Source of the DNA: Blastomonas sp. CACIA14H2
GTDB lineage: Bacteria > Pseudomonadota > Alphaproteobacteria > Sphingomonadales > Sphingomonadaceae
DNA: 64,000 nucleotides
NCBI GenBank assembly: GCA_000503195.1
Contig: AYSC01000007.1
Span: forward strand, 1-64,000
Reading direction: 5' to 3'
Positions 46,772 through 57,125 of the stretch are shown in pieces (within the stretch, counting starts at the first letter, position 1; every line of letters begins with the position of its first letter). Both the position numbers and the translations under genes were made by a program. Under the pieces are notes generated by a model, which saw only the letters and a program-made list of their open reading frames with translations, made no database searches and was not told the origin of the DNA.

Positions 46772-48823
46772 ATGTCCAGCATGGTTTCACGAATTGCTAT
46801 CGCGCGCAGCACTGCCGCACTCCTCGCCCTGCCCCTGCTGGGCGTGCCCGCCGCCTGTCTCGCCAGCGACCAGACCGCCGATTATGCCGCCGTGCCGAGC
46901 CGCAGCGGCGATGGCAGCGACTGGGACCGCGCGCGCGCAAACCTGCTCCAGTCGATGCCCGCCGACATGTCGGGCACCATTGCCAACTGGCGCGCGCTGA
47001 CCACCACGCCGAACAACTACACCTTCTCGACCTTCGCAAGCTTCCTCATTTCCAACCCCGGCTGGCCCGACGAGGACAAGATGCGCCGCAATGCCGAACA
47101 GGCGCTGGGCGCAGGCCCCGCCGCTCCGCAGGAGGTGGTCGCCTATTTCAACCGCTTTGCGCCGCTGACCAATGTCGGCCGCGCACGCTATGCGATGGCG
47201 CTCGACGCGGTGGGCCAGCGCGATGCCGCGCGCACGGTGGCGATCGCCGCGTGGCGCGGCGGCACGATGATGCCTGAAGACAGGGCGATGCTGTTCAGCC
47301 GCTTTGCCACGGACTTTACGGCTGCCGATCATGACGCGCGGATGGATGCGCTGCTCTGGGCGAAAGCCACGCCCGATGCCGAGGAGCAGTTCGGCTATGT
47401 CTCGCCCGCGCGGCGGGCGGTGTTCGCGGCGCGGCTGGCGATGCTCAAGAACCTGCCCGATGCCGATGCGCTGGCCGGATCGCTCGGCGCCGAGGCGATG
47501 ACCGATGCCGGCTATGTCGCGCAGCGCGCGAAGCGGCTGGTCGACACCGGCAACTGGACGATGGCGCGCCAGATGCTGGGCAGCCGCCCGGCGCTGCAAT
47601 ACCGTCCGGTCAATGCCGAGAGCTGGTACGAGCTGCTTCTGAGCCAGGCCCGCGCCGCGAGCAACGACGGACAATATGCGCTCGCCTTCGATATTGCCTC
47701 GAAGGTCGATGATGCCTTCGCGCCCGGCCACGACATTTCCGACGAGAGCCTGGGCGTGCGCGACGATTATACCAGCCTGACCTGGCTGGCGGGCACGGTG
47801 GCGCTGCAGAATCTCGGGCGTCCGCGCGATGCCATCGGCATGTTCGCGCGCTATGGCGGCGGGGCCCGGACCCCGCAGACGCGCTCCAAGGGCTTCTACT
47901 GGGCGGGCCGCGCGGCGGCGGTTGCAGGCGATCAGGCCGAAGCAAGCCGCTATTTCGAAATGGCCGCCGCCTATCCCGACCATTATTACGGCCAGCTCGC
48001 CACCGAGCGGCTGGGCCGCGACATCCCGCCCTTCGCAACCGCGCCGAGCGTGCAGGTGAGCGCGGTCGAACGCGGGCGCTTCAACGCCAGCTCGCTGGTG
48101 CAGGCGACCCAGGCGATCTCGCGCAGCGGCGACTGGCCGACCCAGCGGCGCTTTTTCGGCGCGGTGGCGGCCGCCGCCAAGACTCCGGAAGAGCACGTTC
48201 TGGCCACCGAACTCGCGCGCCAGATAGGGCGGCGCGACCTTGCGGTCATCGTCGGCCAGGCAGCGCGCGCCAAGGGCGTCGACGACCTGCAATCGGTCGC
48301 CTTCCCCCAAATGCCGGTTCCGCCGGGCGCGCTCAGCAGCTGGACGATGATCCACGCGATCACCCGGCAGGAAAGCCAGTATGCTCCCAACGCGGTCAGC
48401 CATGCCGGCGCGCGCGGGCTGATGCAGCTGATGCCCGGCACCGCGCGCGAACAGGCGGGCAAGATGGGGCTCAGCTATTCGCTGGGCGCGCTGACCGACG
48501 ATACCGGCTACAACATCCAGCTCGGCGCGGGCTATTTCAGCCGGATGATGGACTATTTCGGCGGCAGCTACCCGCTCGCGGTCGCCGCCTATAATGCCGG
48601 ACCGGGCAATGTGAACAAATGGCTGCGCGCCAATGGCGATCCGCGCATGGGCGGCATCGACATCGTCGAATGGGTAGAGAAGATTCCGATTTTCGAGACC
48701 AAGAACTATGTCCAGCGCGTGCTCGAGAATGCGGTGGTCTATGACGTGATGCACCCCGAACGCGCGACGATGCGTGGGCGTGACAAGCTCAGCCGCTATC
48801 TCGGCAAGAACACGCCGGGCTGA
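46772..48823 (+). CDS. slt: Soluble lytic murein transglycosylase
   Basis: Cleaves peptidoglycan to 1,6-anhydromuropeptides in the periplasm. It has 683 aa. A signal peptide is at residues about 1-35 (STAALLALPLLGVPAACLA). A long superhelical alpha domain (about 60-500) forms the ring of Slt70-type enzymes. The C-terminal goose-lysozyme-like domain (about 520-650) holds the catalytic Glu in HAITRQESQYAP, plus NAVSHAGARGLMQLMPGTA and VAAYNAGPGNVNKW. The start is ATG at 46772 with GGAT upstream. It is divergent from dapA. Confidence 0.93.
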   Translation: MSSMVSRIAIARSTAALLALPLLGVPAACLASDQTADYAAVPSRSGDGSDWDRARANLLQSMPADMSGTIANWRALTTTPNNYTFSTFASFLISNPGWPDEDKMRRNAEQALGAGPAAPQEVVAYFNRFAPLTNVGRARYAMALDAVGQRDAARTVAIAAWRGGTMMPEDRAMLFSRFATDFTAADHDARMDALLWAKATPDAEEQFGYVSPARRAVFAARLAMLKNLPDADALAGSLGAEAMTDAGYVAQRAKRLVDTGNWTMARQMLGSRPALQYRPVNAESWYELLLSQARAASNDGQYALAFDIASKVDDAFAPGHDISDESLGVRDDYTSLTWLAGTVALQNLGRPRDAIGMFARYGGGARTPQTRSKGFYWAGRAAAVAGDQAEASRYFEMAAAYPDHYYGQLATERLGRDIPPFATAPSVQVSAVERGRFNASSLVQATQAISRSGDWPTQRRFFGAVAAAAKTPEEHVLATELARQIGRRDLAVIVGQAARAKGVDDLQSVAFPQMPVPPGALSSWTMIHAITRQESQYAPNAVSHAGARGLMQLMPGTAREQAGKMGLSYSLGALTDDTGYNIQLGAGYFSRMMDYFGGSYPLAVAAYNAGPGNVNKWLRANGDPRMGGIDIVEWVEKIPIFETKNYVQRVLENAVVYDVMHPERATMRGRDKLSRYLGKNTPG

Positions 48824-48838
48824 AGCTCCCATCGGCCC

Positions 48839-48922
48839 CGTCATTCCCGCGAACGCGGGAATCCCGCTTCTTTTCGGTTATTGGCAGCAAGCGGGACACC
48901 CGCGTTCGCTGGGGTGACGGGG
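48839..48922. repeat. Inverted pair of REP-like palindromes (CGTCATTCCCGCG family)
   Basis: The left unit begins CGTCATTCCCGCGAACGCGG; the right unit ends CCGCGTTCGCTGGGGTGACG, its imperfect reverse complement. They lie about 35 nt apart in the slt-greB gap. It is the same family as at 14147-14234. Confidence 0.8.
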
Positions 48923-48977
48923 TTGGGTAACTGAAAAGGCTGCACCTGCTGGCACGTTCACGCTAAAGCCCCTACCC

Positions 48978-49457
48978 ATGGACCGCCCCAATTACATCAC
49001 CCCGCAAGGCTACGCGGCGCTCAAGGCGCGCTATGACCAGCTGCTCGGCGTCGAGCGCCCGGCGATTGTCGAGATCGTCAGCTGGGCCGCAGGCAATGGC
49101 GATCGCAGCGAGAATGGCGACTATCTCTATGGCCGCAAGCGCATGCGCGAGATCGACCGCGAGCTCAACCGCCTCGCGCGCAAGATGAAGGCCGCGCGTG
49201 TCATCGATCCCGCCACGCAGAGCGACAAGAGCCGCGTCTGGTTCGGCGCCGAGGTCGATATCGCCGACGAAGACGACAACTGGCGCACGCTGATGCTGGT
49301 CGGCGACGACGAGCAGGATGCGGGTTCGGGCCGGATCGGGTGGAGCTCTCCTCTCGCCCGCGCGCTCAAGGGCGCTGCGCTGGGCGATCTGCGCACCGTA
49401 CAGCTGCCCGCGGGCGCGAAGGAATATGAGGTCATGGCGATCCGCTATCCGGGGTGA
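48978..49457 (+). CDS. greB: Transcription elongation factor GreB
   Basis: Enters the RNA polymerase secondary channel and stimulates cleavage of backtracked RNA. It has 159 aa. The N-terminal coiled coil (about residues 1-75) includes RSENGDYLYGRKRMREIDRE, with the acidic pair near the tip in NGDRSENGDYL. The C-terminal FKBP-like domain has WSSPLARALKGAALGD. The DYLYGRKR stretch separates GreB from GreA. It is flanked by a repeat pair upstream and a membrane protein downstream. Confidence 0.93.
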   Translation: MDRPNYITPQGYAALKARYDQLLGVERPAIVEIVSWAAGNGDRSENGDYLYGRKRMREIDRELNRLARKMKAARVIDPATQSDKSRVWFGAEVDIADEDDNWRTLMLVGDDEQDAGSGRIGWSSPLARALKGAALGDLRTVQLPAGAKEYEVMAIRYPG

Positions 49458-49522
49458 TGCGCGGCATTCCGCTCACTAAACCGGCATGTTAAGGCCGAGG
49501 GGTATAGCCGGGGACGACACCG

Positions 49523-50182
49523 ATGGACTTCATGAATCTACTGAAATCCTTCGAGAATTTCATTTTCGAAGTGGTCAGCTGGCTATATTTCTATCCGCGT
49601 ACCCTGTGGCTTTCGCTGTTTCGCCCCGGCGAGATGATGGCCTATGCCGATGACGAGCTCGACGACCTGCCGGGAGATCAATATGAATCGACGATCAGTC
49701 CGCCCCTGTTCCTGCTGATCACGATCCTGCTGGCAACCTGGGCATCGGACACCATTTCCGGGCCGGACGACCCGGCCACCACGCCCGCCTTTCTGCTCGA
49801 CTGGAAGAACTCGCTGCTGCTCACCGCCAGCATCTTCAGCGTCTATCCGCTGGTAATGGCGATCGCCCTGCTGCTCCAGCAGAAGCGCGAGATCGACCGC
49901 CGCGCGCTGCGCCCGCCCTTTTACAGCCAGTGCTTTGTCGCGGCCCCGTTCGCGCTGGCCAATGCCGTCGCCATGGCGCTCTTCGTGCTGGAAACGGAAA
50001 CCGCGATGATCGGTGGACTGGCGATCTTTGTCGCCACCCTATTGTGGTATTTCGTGTTGCAGGCGCGCTGGTTCGCCCATCAGCTGGGCATTTCCACCGT
50101 GCGCGCCTGCTGGATTGCGGGAACGGCCATCGCGGCCGGCTTCGCCATCACCGGCACGATCATCGTCACCGTTTTCGGATAG
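49523..50182 (+). CDS. Multi-span membrane protein of unknown function
   Basis: A 219-aa protein with an amphipathic start and about five hydrophobic segments: LFLLITILLATWA (about residues 62-74), LLLTASIFSVYPLVMAIALLL (95-115), FVAAPFALANAVAMALFVL (135-153), MIGGLAIFVATLLWYFVLQA (157-176) and AGTAIAAGFAITGTIIVTVF (199-218). The acidic stretch ADDELDDLPGDQYE lies in the first loop. The general shape recalls Yip1/permease-like proteins, but I see no signature and assign no function. Its 3' end meets the convergent aldehyde dehydrogenase gene 8 nt away. Confidence 0.75.
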   Translation: MDFMNLLKSFENFIFEVVSWLYFYPRTLWLSLFRPGEMMAYADDELDDLPGDQYESTISPPLFLLITILLATWASDTISGPDDPATTPAFLLDWKNSLLLTASIFSVYPLVMAIALLLQQKREIDRRALRPPFYSQCFVAAPFALANAVAMALFVLETETAMIGGLAIFVATLLWYFVLQARWFAHQLGISTVRACWIAGTAIAAGFAITGTIIVTVFG

Positions 50183-50190
50183 GAATTCGC

Positions 50191-51624
<1,434 letters not shown>

Positions 51625-51647
51625 CGATTACTCCCAGGCAACAGGCC

Positions 51648-51724
51648 GTTTTCCGGCGGAAGCCGGAATCCAGAGCGGCAAAGCGCAAGCTGGCCCTGGA
51701 CCCCGGCTTCCGCCGGGGAACGAG
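51648..51724. repeat. Inverted repeat pair (TTCCGGCGGAAGCCGGAATCC family)
   Basis: The left arm TTTTCCGGCGGAAGCCGG is answered by CCCCGGCTTCCGCCGGGGAA at the right, spaced by AATCCAGAG...CTGGAC. It lies between the ThDP-enzyme and aldehyde dehydrogenase genes. A second copy is at 54569-54646. Confidence 0.78.
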
Positions 51725-51731
51725 GCGGTGC

Positions 51732-53378
51732 TTAAAGCTCCTTCGCCATCTTCTTGATGTCGATGTTCAGGATCTGGTCGTTCTCCGAATAGTCAACCGG
51801 GCAATCGATGAGATGCACGCCCGGCGTGTCGCGCGTATGCGCGAGCAGCTGCTTCAGATGCTCGGCGCTCTCGACGCGGTAGCCGTTGGCGCCATAGGCC
51901 TCGGCATATTTGACGAAATCGGGGTTGCCATAGGTCAGGCCCCAGTCCTTGAAGCCCATGTTCGCCTGCTTCCAGCGGATCATGCCATAGCTCGAGTCAT
52001 TGAGGATCAGCACGGTCATGTTGAGCCCCAGCCGGACGGCGGTTTCCATCTCCTGGCTGTTCATCATGAAGCCGCCATCGCCACAGATCGCGAGCACCTT
52101 GCGGTCGGGATAGACCATCGACGACATCATCGCCGACGGGAGCCCCGCGCCCATGGTCGCGAGCGCATTGTCGAGCAGCACGGTATTGGGGCGATAGGCG
52201 CAATAACCGCGCGCGAACCAGATCTTGTACACGCCATTGTCGAGACAGATGATGCCGTCGTCGGGCATCGCGTTGCGGATTTCCTGCACCAGATAGGGCG
52301 GGAAGATCGGGAAGCGCGCGTCCTCGGCGAGCTTGTTGGTGTGTTCGAGCTCGGCCTTGCGATAGTCGAGCATATGGTCGAACTTCCACCCGCCATTGGG
52401 GACGATGTCTTCTTTCATCTGCCAGATCGCGTTGGCGATATCGCCGATCACTTCGATCTCGGGGAAATAGACCGGATCGACCTCCGCCGTCTTGGTCGAG
52501 ACATGGATGACCGGGGTGCCGCCCGGCTGCATGAAGAAGGGCGGCTTCTCGATCACGTCATGGCCGATATTGACGATCAGGTCGGCCGCCTCGACCGCGC
52601 GGTGGACGAAATCGCCGGCCGAGAGCGCCGCACAGCCCAGGAACTTGGGGTGGCGCTCGTCGATCACGCCCTTGCCGAGCTGCGTCGTCAGGAACGGGAT
52701 GCCGGTCTTCTCGATGAACTGCAGCAGCATCCGGCTGGTCATCGTGCGGTTGGCGCCGGCCCCGATCACCAGGATCGGCGACTTGGCCTGTTCGAGCGCG
52801 GATACGGCAGCGCGGATCGACTTCTTGTCGGCATTGGGACGCCGGGTCGAGCTGGGCTTCAGGGGCACCGACTCGGTCTTTTCCTCGGCAATGTCCTCGG
52901 GGAACTCGATATGCGCCGCACCCGGCTTTTCCTCTTCGGCGAGACGGAAGGCTTCGCGCACGCGGCTGGGGATATTGTCGGCGCTGGCCAGCTGGTGGGT
53001 GAATTTGGTGATCGGCTTCATCATGTCGACGACGTCGAGAATCTGGAAGCGGCCCTGCTTGGATTTCTTGATCGGCTTCTGGCCGGTCACCATCAGCATC
53101 GGCATGCCGCCCAGCTGCGCATAGGCCGCAGCAGTGACGAAATTGGTCGCGCCGGGGCCCAAGGTCGCCATGCAGACGCCCGCCTTGCCAGTATGCCGGC
53201 CATAGGTCGCGGCCATGAAGCCTGCGCCCTGTTCGTGCCGGGTGAGGATGAGCTTGATCTTGGTCGACCGGCTGAGCGAGTCGAGCATGTCCAGATTTTC
53301 CTCGCCGGGAACGCCGAAAATATACTCGACCCCCTCTGCCTCGAGGCACTGGACAAACAGATCGGATGCTTTGGTCAT
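51732..53378 (-). CDS. Acetolactate synthase-like thiamine diphosphate enzyme (large subunit type)
   Basis: A ThDP-dependent enzyme of 548 aa in the acetohydroxyacid synthase/pyruvate oxidase family. The activating Glu is in YIFGVPGEENLDML near residue 25-30, the central domain is at about 195-330, and the ThDP/Mg motif GDGGFMMNSQEMETAVRLG starts near residue 440. It probably condenses pyruvate or a related 2-oxoacid. No regulatory small subunit (ilvN/ilvH) is adjacent, which argues against the branched-chain biosynthetic enzyme and for a catabolic or specialised role. GGGGGAGGAAA precedes the ATG. It lies between an aldehyde dehydrogenase and a D-2-hydroxyacid dehydrogenase. Confidence 0.85.
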   Translation of the reverse strand: MTKASDLFVQCLEAEGVEYIFGVPGEENLDMLDSLSRSTKIKLILTRHEQGAGFMAATYGRHTGKAGVCMATLGPGATNFVTAAAYAQLGGMPMLMVTGQKPIKKSKQGRFQILDVVDMMKPITKFTHQLASADNIPSRVREAFRLAEEEKPGAAHIEFPEDIAEEKTESVPLKPSSTRRPNADKKSIRAAVSALEQAKSPILVIGAGANRTMTSRMLLQFIEKTGIPFLTTQLGKGVIDERHPKFLGCAALSAGDFVHRAVEAADLIVNIGHDVIEKPPFFMQPGGTPVIHVSTKTAEVDPVYFPEIEVIGDIANAIWQMKEDIVPNGGWKFDHMLDYRKAELEHTNKLAEDARFPIFPPYLVQEIRNAMPDDGIICLDNGVYKIWFARGYCAYRPNTVLLDNALATMGAGLPSAMMSSMVYPDRKVLAICGDGGFMMNSQEMETAVRLGLNMTVLILNDSSYGMIRWKQANMGFKDWGLTYGNPDFVKYAEAYGANGYRVESAEHLKQLLAHTRDTPGVHLIDCPVDYSENDQILNIDIKKMAKEL

Positions 53379-53589
53379 GGAATTTCCTCCCCCGGAAGCC
53401 GAAAGTGGCTCGTCGTTACATTCGTGCGACCGAAAGGATGTCCGGGCGGCGCTTGCTGCTTGTTACGCCCGGGCGGAACGGCTCGTTACCGGCATGGCAT
53501 CCGCCCTCCATGCTGGGTGTGACGCAAGGCATAACCACAAATTTTGCCCAAGTCACCCGCCAAAAATGCGCTTCCCGGCGCAGTGACGA

Positions 53590-54534
53590 TCAATAGCCCA
53601 ATGCCAGATCGACCTCGTTGACCAGCGTCTCGCCACGCACGAACCGACCGAGATTTTCGGCGAACAAGGCGGCGGAGCGCTGGAACATCCGCGTCTGCGC
53701 GCGGCCGGACAGGTGCATCGAGATCTGCACATTGGGCAGCGTCCACAGCTCGTGGTCGGCGGGCAGCGGCTCGGGCGTGGTGACGTCGAGAAACGCGCCC
53801 GCGATGCTCTTGCTCTTCAGCGCGGCGATCAGCGCGTCCTGATCGACGCACTCGCCGCGCGCGATGTTCACGAGGATCGCGCTGTCCTTCATCGCCGCAA
53901 GCTCGTCCGTACCGATCAGCGCATCGGTCTCGCGGGTGGAAGGGGTGGCGATGACGACCCAGTCGAATTCGCCGATCCGCGCCTTCCAGTCATCGGCACC
54001 GATAATGCCCTGGTCGGGCCGCGCGCTGCGGGCGACGCCGGTCACCTCGACGCCGAAACCCCTGAGCCGGTCGCCGATCGCCGAGCCGATCGCGCCATAG
54101 CCGATGATCAGCGCGCGCGTCTCGTCGAGCTCGACCGTGCCGGGCGAGGCCCAGAGCCATTCGCGCCGGTCGGCCGCGCGCACGACATCGGCATAGCCCT
54201 TGGCCATGCTGAGCATGCCCAGCACCGCATATTCGGCGACCGCGATGGTGTTGACCCCGACCCCGTTGGTGACGCGAGTACCGCGCGCGATCAGCTGCTC
54301 GACGGGAAAATGATCGAGCCCGGCATAGAGCGTCGAAATCCATTGCAACCGCTCGCCCGCGAGCATGACGTCGCGCATCGCCTGCTTGTCGTGCATGTCG
54401 ACCCAGGCGATGTCCGCATCGACCACCTCGCGCAGCGCCTCTTCAGCCGAGCCGATCCAGACGACCTCCATGCCATCGGGGATGACGCCCTCGATCAATG
54501 GACGCACCAGCGCGGAAATCACGGCCTTGGTCAT
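53590..54534 (-). CDS. D-2-hydroxyacid dehydrogenase
   Basis: An NAD(P)-dependent 2-hydroxyacid/2-oxoacid oxidoreductase of 314 aa. The Rossmann motif is GYGAIGSAIGDRL near residue 140. The catalytic Arg is in VNIARGECVD, the Glu in TTPEPLP and the His in ISMHLSGR. GGAGAG precedes the ATG at 54534; an upstream in-frame start at 54555 is less likely. The gap of 211 nt to the ThDP enzyme may hold a promoter. The substrate cannot be read from the sequence, but the context suggests 2-oxoacid chemistry. Confidence 0.88.
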   Translation of the reverse strand: MTKAVISALVRPLIEGVIPDGMEVVWIGSAEEALREVVDADIAWVDMHDKQAMRDVMLAGERLQWISTLYAGLDHFPVEQLIARGTRVTNGVGVNTIAVAEYAVLGMLSMAKGYADVVRAADRREWLWASPGTVELDETRALIIGYGAIGSAIGDRLRGFGVEVTGVARSARPDQGIIGADDWKARIGEFDWVVIATPSTRETDALIGTDELAAMKDSAILVNIARGECVDQDALIAALKSKSIAGAFLDVTTPEPLPADHELWTLPNVQISMHLSGRAQTRMFQRSAALFAENLGRFVRGETLVNEVDLALGY

Positions 54535-54568
54535 GCTCTCTCCTGTTCCTGGCACCGCCCCGCCTTTT

Positions 54569-54646
54569 CGTTTTCCGGCGAAAGCTGGAATCCACAGCGG
54601 CTACAGCGCAATTTCGCCCCTGGACTCTGGCTCTCGCCGGAGAACG
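54569..54646. repeat. Inverted repeat pair (TTTTCCGGCGAAAGC family)
   Basis: The left arm GTTTTCCGGCGAAAGCTGG and the right arm, beginning at CTGGACTCTGGCTC and ending at CGCCGGAGAACG, form the same layout as 51648-51724, with AATCCAC...CTGGAC between. The two copies differ at several paired positions. Confidence 0.7.
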
Positions 54647-54673
54647 GGCTGGCCCATTTAAGCCTACACCATT

Positions 54674-54752
54674 CCGTTTGTCCCGAGCGAAGTCGAGGGA
54701 CGCATGCACGACCGTTTCCGATCACGTCCCTCGACAGGCTCGGGACAAACGG
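54674..54752. repeat. Inverted repeat pair (GTCCCGAGCGAAGTCGAGGG family)
   Basis: The left arm starts CCGTTTGTCCCGAGCG and the right arm ends CTCGGGACAAACGG. The arms match apart from a short region (GAAGTC versus CAGGCT side). It sits directly downstream of cysS. It is the same family as the perfect pair at 60241-60385. Confidence 0.8.
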
Positions 54753-54770
54753 AGGTGGTTTCTGGGGAGG

Positions 54771-56222
54771 TTAGACCTCGATCCGCCATTCCCAGCCGAG
54801 CGGGTCGCCGTCCATCACCTCGATGCCTGCTGCGACGAGCTCGTCGCGGATGGCGTCCGAGGCGGCGAAGTTCTTGTCCGCTCGGGCGTCCTTGCGCAGC
54901 TTGAGCATATGCTCGATCTTCGCCTCGTCGATCGTGGCATTAGCGGGGCGCAGCCGCAGGTCGGCGCGCTCGAGCGCCAGCAGGTCGAGCCCCAGCACCG
55001 CGTCCATTACTGTGATCGCAGCGAGGCGCTGCCCAGCATCGACCTTCTTCTGCGCCAGCACGTCGTCGAGCACGGTCAGCGCCTTGGCGGTATTGAGATC
55101 GTCCGAAACCGCTGCGCCGAAATCGCCCAGCAATTGCTGCAACCTTGGATGCTCCACCATGCCGGCAACATCCGCCTGGCCGCGCAGCGCCGCGACCGCC
55201 ATCACCAGCCGCTTGAGCCGCGTCAGCGCCGCCAAGAGATTGTCCCAGCTGAACTCCAGCTCGCTGCGATAATGCGCCTGCAGGCACATCAGCCGATAGG
55301 CGAGCGGGTGGATGCCCTTGGACACCAGCAGCGGCAGCCGCAGGAACTCTCCGCTCGACTTGGACATCTTGCCCGTCCGGTCGATCAGGAAATTGTTGTG
55401 CATCCAGAAGCGCGCGCCGCTGCCGTGCGAGCAGGCAAAAGCCTGGTTCTGCGCGATCTCGTTGGGATGGTGGATCTCGCGATGGTCGATGCCGCCGGTA
55501 TGGATGTCGAACGGAAAGCCGAGCAGCGCCTCGCTCATCACCGAGCATTCGAGATGCCATCCGGGCGCGCCGGGGCCCCAGGGCGACTCCCATTCCATCT
55601 GCCGCGTCTCGCCCTCGGGCGTCCTGCGCCAGATGGCGAAGTCCTGCGCGTTGCGCTTGCCCTCGACCGCCTCGATGCGTCCCTCGCCCGCCTCGGTCGC
55701 CGCGCGCGCGAGCGATCCGTAATCGCTCACGGTCGACACGTCGAAATAGAGGCCGCTGGGCAGCTCGTAGCAATGCTTGTCCGCAATCGACCGGGCGAAC
55801 TCGATCATCCTGGGCACATAATCGGTCGCGATCGACCATTCGGCCGGTTGGCGGATGTTGAGCGCCCTGATGTCCTCCCAGAACGCCTCGGTATAATGGC
55901 GCGCAATGTCCCAGATCGACTGCGCACGCTCGGCCGCCGCCTTTTCGAGCTTGTCCTCGCCCTGATCGGCATCGTCGGTCAGGTGCCCGACATCGGTGAT
56001 GTTGATGATGTGGCGCAGGCGATAGCCCTTGAAGCTGAGCACCCGGCCCAGCGTATCGGCAAACACATAGGCGCGCATGTTGCCGAGATGCGCATAGTTG
56101 TACACCGTCGGTCCGCAGCTATAGACCCGCGCCTCGCCGGGATGGACCGGCTCGAACGCTTCGAGCGAACGGGTGAGGCTGTTGAACAGCATCAGCGGGG
56201 CGGGTTCGGCAGGGCTCGTCAT
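54771..56222 (-). CDS. cysS: Cysteinyl-tRNA synthetase
   Basis: Charges tRNA-Cys. It is a 483-aa class I synthetase. The HIGH motif appears as CGPTVYNYAHLGNMR near residue 36, with the zinc Cys in front; the zinc block also includes WHLECSVMS and the HTGGIDHREIHHPNE segment. The KMSKS motif is in GKMSKSSGEFLRL near residue 275. The ATG at 56222 is used; ATG at 56234 is in frame and equally possible. It is separated from the upstream FecR-like gene by a strong terminator, so it needs its own promoter within the small gap. Confidence 0.97.
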   Translation of the reverse strand: MTSPAEPAPLMLFNSLTRSLEAFEPVHPGEARVYSCGPTVYNYAHLGNMRAYVFADTLGRVLSFKGYRLRHIINITDVGHLTDDADQGEDKLEKAAAERAQSIWDIARHYTEAFWEDIRALNIRQPAEWSIATDYVPRMIEFARSIADKHCYELPSGLYFDVSTVSDYGSLARAATEAGEGRIEAVEGKRNAQDFAIWRRTPEGETRQMEWESPWGPGAPGWHLECSVMSEALLGFPFDIHTGGIDHREIHHPNEIAQNQAFACSHGSGARFWMHNNFLIDRTGKMSKSSGEFLRLPLLVSKGIHPLAYRLMCLQAHYRSELEFSWDNLLAALTRLKRLVMAVAALRGQADVAGMVEHPRLQQLLGDFGAAVSDDLNTAKALTVLDDVLAQKKVDAGQRLAAITVMDAVLGLDLLALERADLRLRPANATIDEAKIEHMLKLRKDARADKNFAASDAIRDELVAAGIEVMDGDPLGWEWRIEV

Positions 56223-56275
56223 GGCTTCAGCCATTGCCTGCAAAGCGCGCGGGCCGTCAAGCCGACAGGCGCATA

Positions 56276-56317
56276 GAAAAACCCCGCCCACACCGGTCGC
56301 AGCGGTGCGGGCGGGGC
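56276..56317 (-). terminator. Rho-independent terminator of the cyclase/FecR-like operon
   Basis: On the minus strand GCCCCGCCCGCACCG pairs with CGGTGTGGGCGGGG (about 14 bp with one mismatch, 7-nt loop), followed by TTTTTC, 19 nt after the stop of the gene at 56337. Confidence 0.88.
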
Positions 56318-56336
56318 CTGAATGTCGCCGGTGCGG

Positions 56337-57125
56337 TTACTGATCGCCGCTGGTACCGCCGGCCTGGCTCGATGCCGCCATGGTCTCGACCAGCAGGCCG
56401 AGCTGGTTTTCGCAGCCATTCTCGATCAGCGTTCCGGCCAGTTCGTCCACTTCCGTGGGCACGCTCGGCAGGACGACCAGGTCGATCTTGCGCGCGACGC
56501 CATCCGGACCGGTGAGAGTGTAGCTGCCCGTGGCGACTGGCAGTTCGGCCATCGGCCACAGCCGGTTGCCCGATCCCTTCTTCCAGTCGATCGTCGCCAT
56601 GCTGCCGGTTCCGGCAAGCTTCAGCTGGACGTCCTGATCGACCTTGGCGCGCCAGAACATCAGGCGGGCCGGTTCAGCCACGCAGAACTTGCCCGACTGG
56701 CTGGCATCGATGAACCACAGGTTGGGGCTGCGCGGCGTTGCCGGAGCCACTGCCTTGGTGGGGGCGCCACGAACGGCCCCGGTGCGGCTGCGGGTCGCCG
56801 GGCCACCGGTGGCGAGCAGGCTGGCAATCTGCGTGCTCTGCGTCTGGTCGCGCTTGACCGTGCCGTCGAGCGTGAACGTGCCGGGTCCGGAAAGCACGCG
56901 GGTGCCGGCCTTGTCGAGCACGGTGACCTTGTCGCTGGCCTTGAGCACCACCTTGGTGTTGGCGGGCAGCTTCTTGCCGGCGGGATATTGCGCCGCCGAA
57001 GGTCCGACCGAGCGCACCACCATCGACTGGGCCACCGCGCCAGTGCTGGCGGCCGCGCCGAGAGTAAAGACTGCACCAAACGCAAGCGCCCGGCGAAGTA
57101 CGGACTTCCTTTCAACCGAGAACAT
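56337..57125 (-). CDS. Secreted FecR-like protein coupled to a CHASE2 cyclase
   Basis: A 262-aa exported protein. It has a signal peptide (RRALAFGAVFTLGAAASTGA, to about residue 33), then a beta-rich FecR/T2SS-like segment (KVVLKASDKVTVLDKAGTR and VLSGPGTFTLDG), a Ser/Thr/Pro-rich linker, and a C-terminal domain with two Cys (KFCVAEPARLMFWR and ENGCENQLG). AAGGAG precedes the ATG at 57125. The start overlaps the end of the cyclase gene by 14 nt, so they form one operon, ended by the terminator at 56276. In other bacteria FecR-like proteins often accompany CHASE2 proteins. The role as periplasmic partner or ligand sensor is inference. Confidence 0.72.
   Translation of the reverse strand: MFSVERKSVLRRALAFGAVFTLGAAASTGAVAQSMVVRSVGPSAAQYPAGKKLPANTKVVLKASDKVTVLDKAGTRVLSGPGTFTLDGTVKRDQTQSTQIASLLATGGPATRSRTGAVRGAPTKAVAPATPRSPNLWFIDASQSGKFCVAEPARLMFWRAKVDQDVQLKLAGTGSMATIDWKKGSGNRLWPMAELPVATGSYTLTGPDGVARKIDLVVLPSVPTEVDELAGTLIENGCENQLGLLVETMAASSQAGGTSGDQ

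Noticed and set aside
51732-53378. Biosynthetic IlvB call for the ThDP enzyme
   Set aside because: No small regulatory subunit gene is adjacent, and the neighbours are an aldehyde dehydrogenase and a hydroxyacid dehydrogenase.
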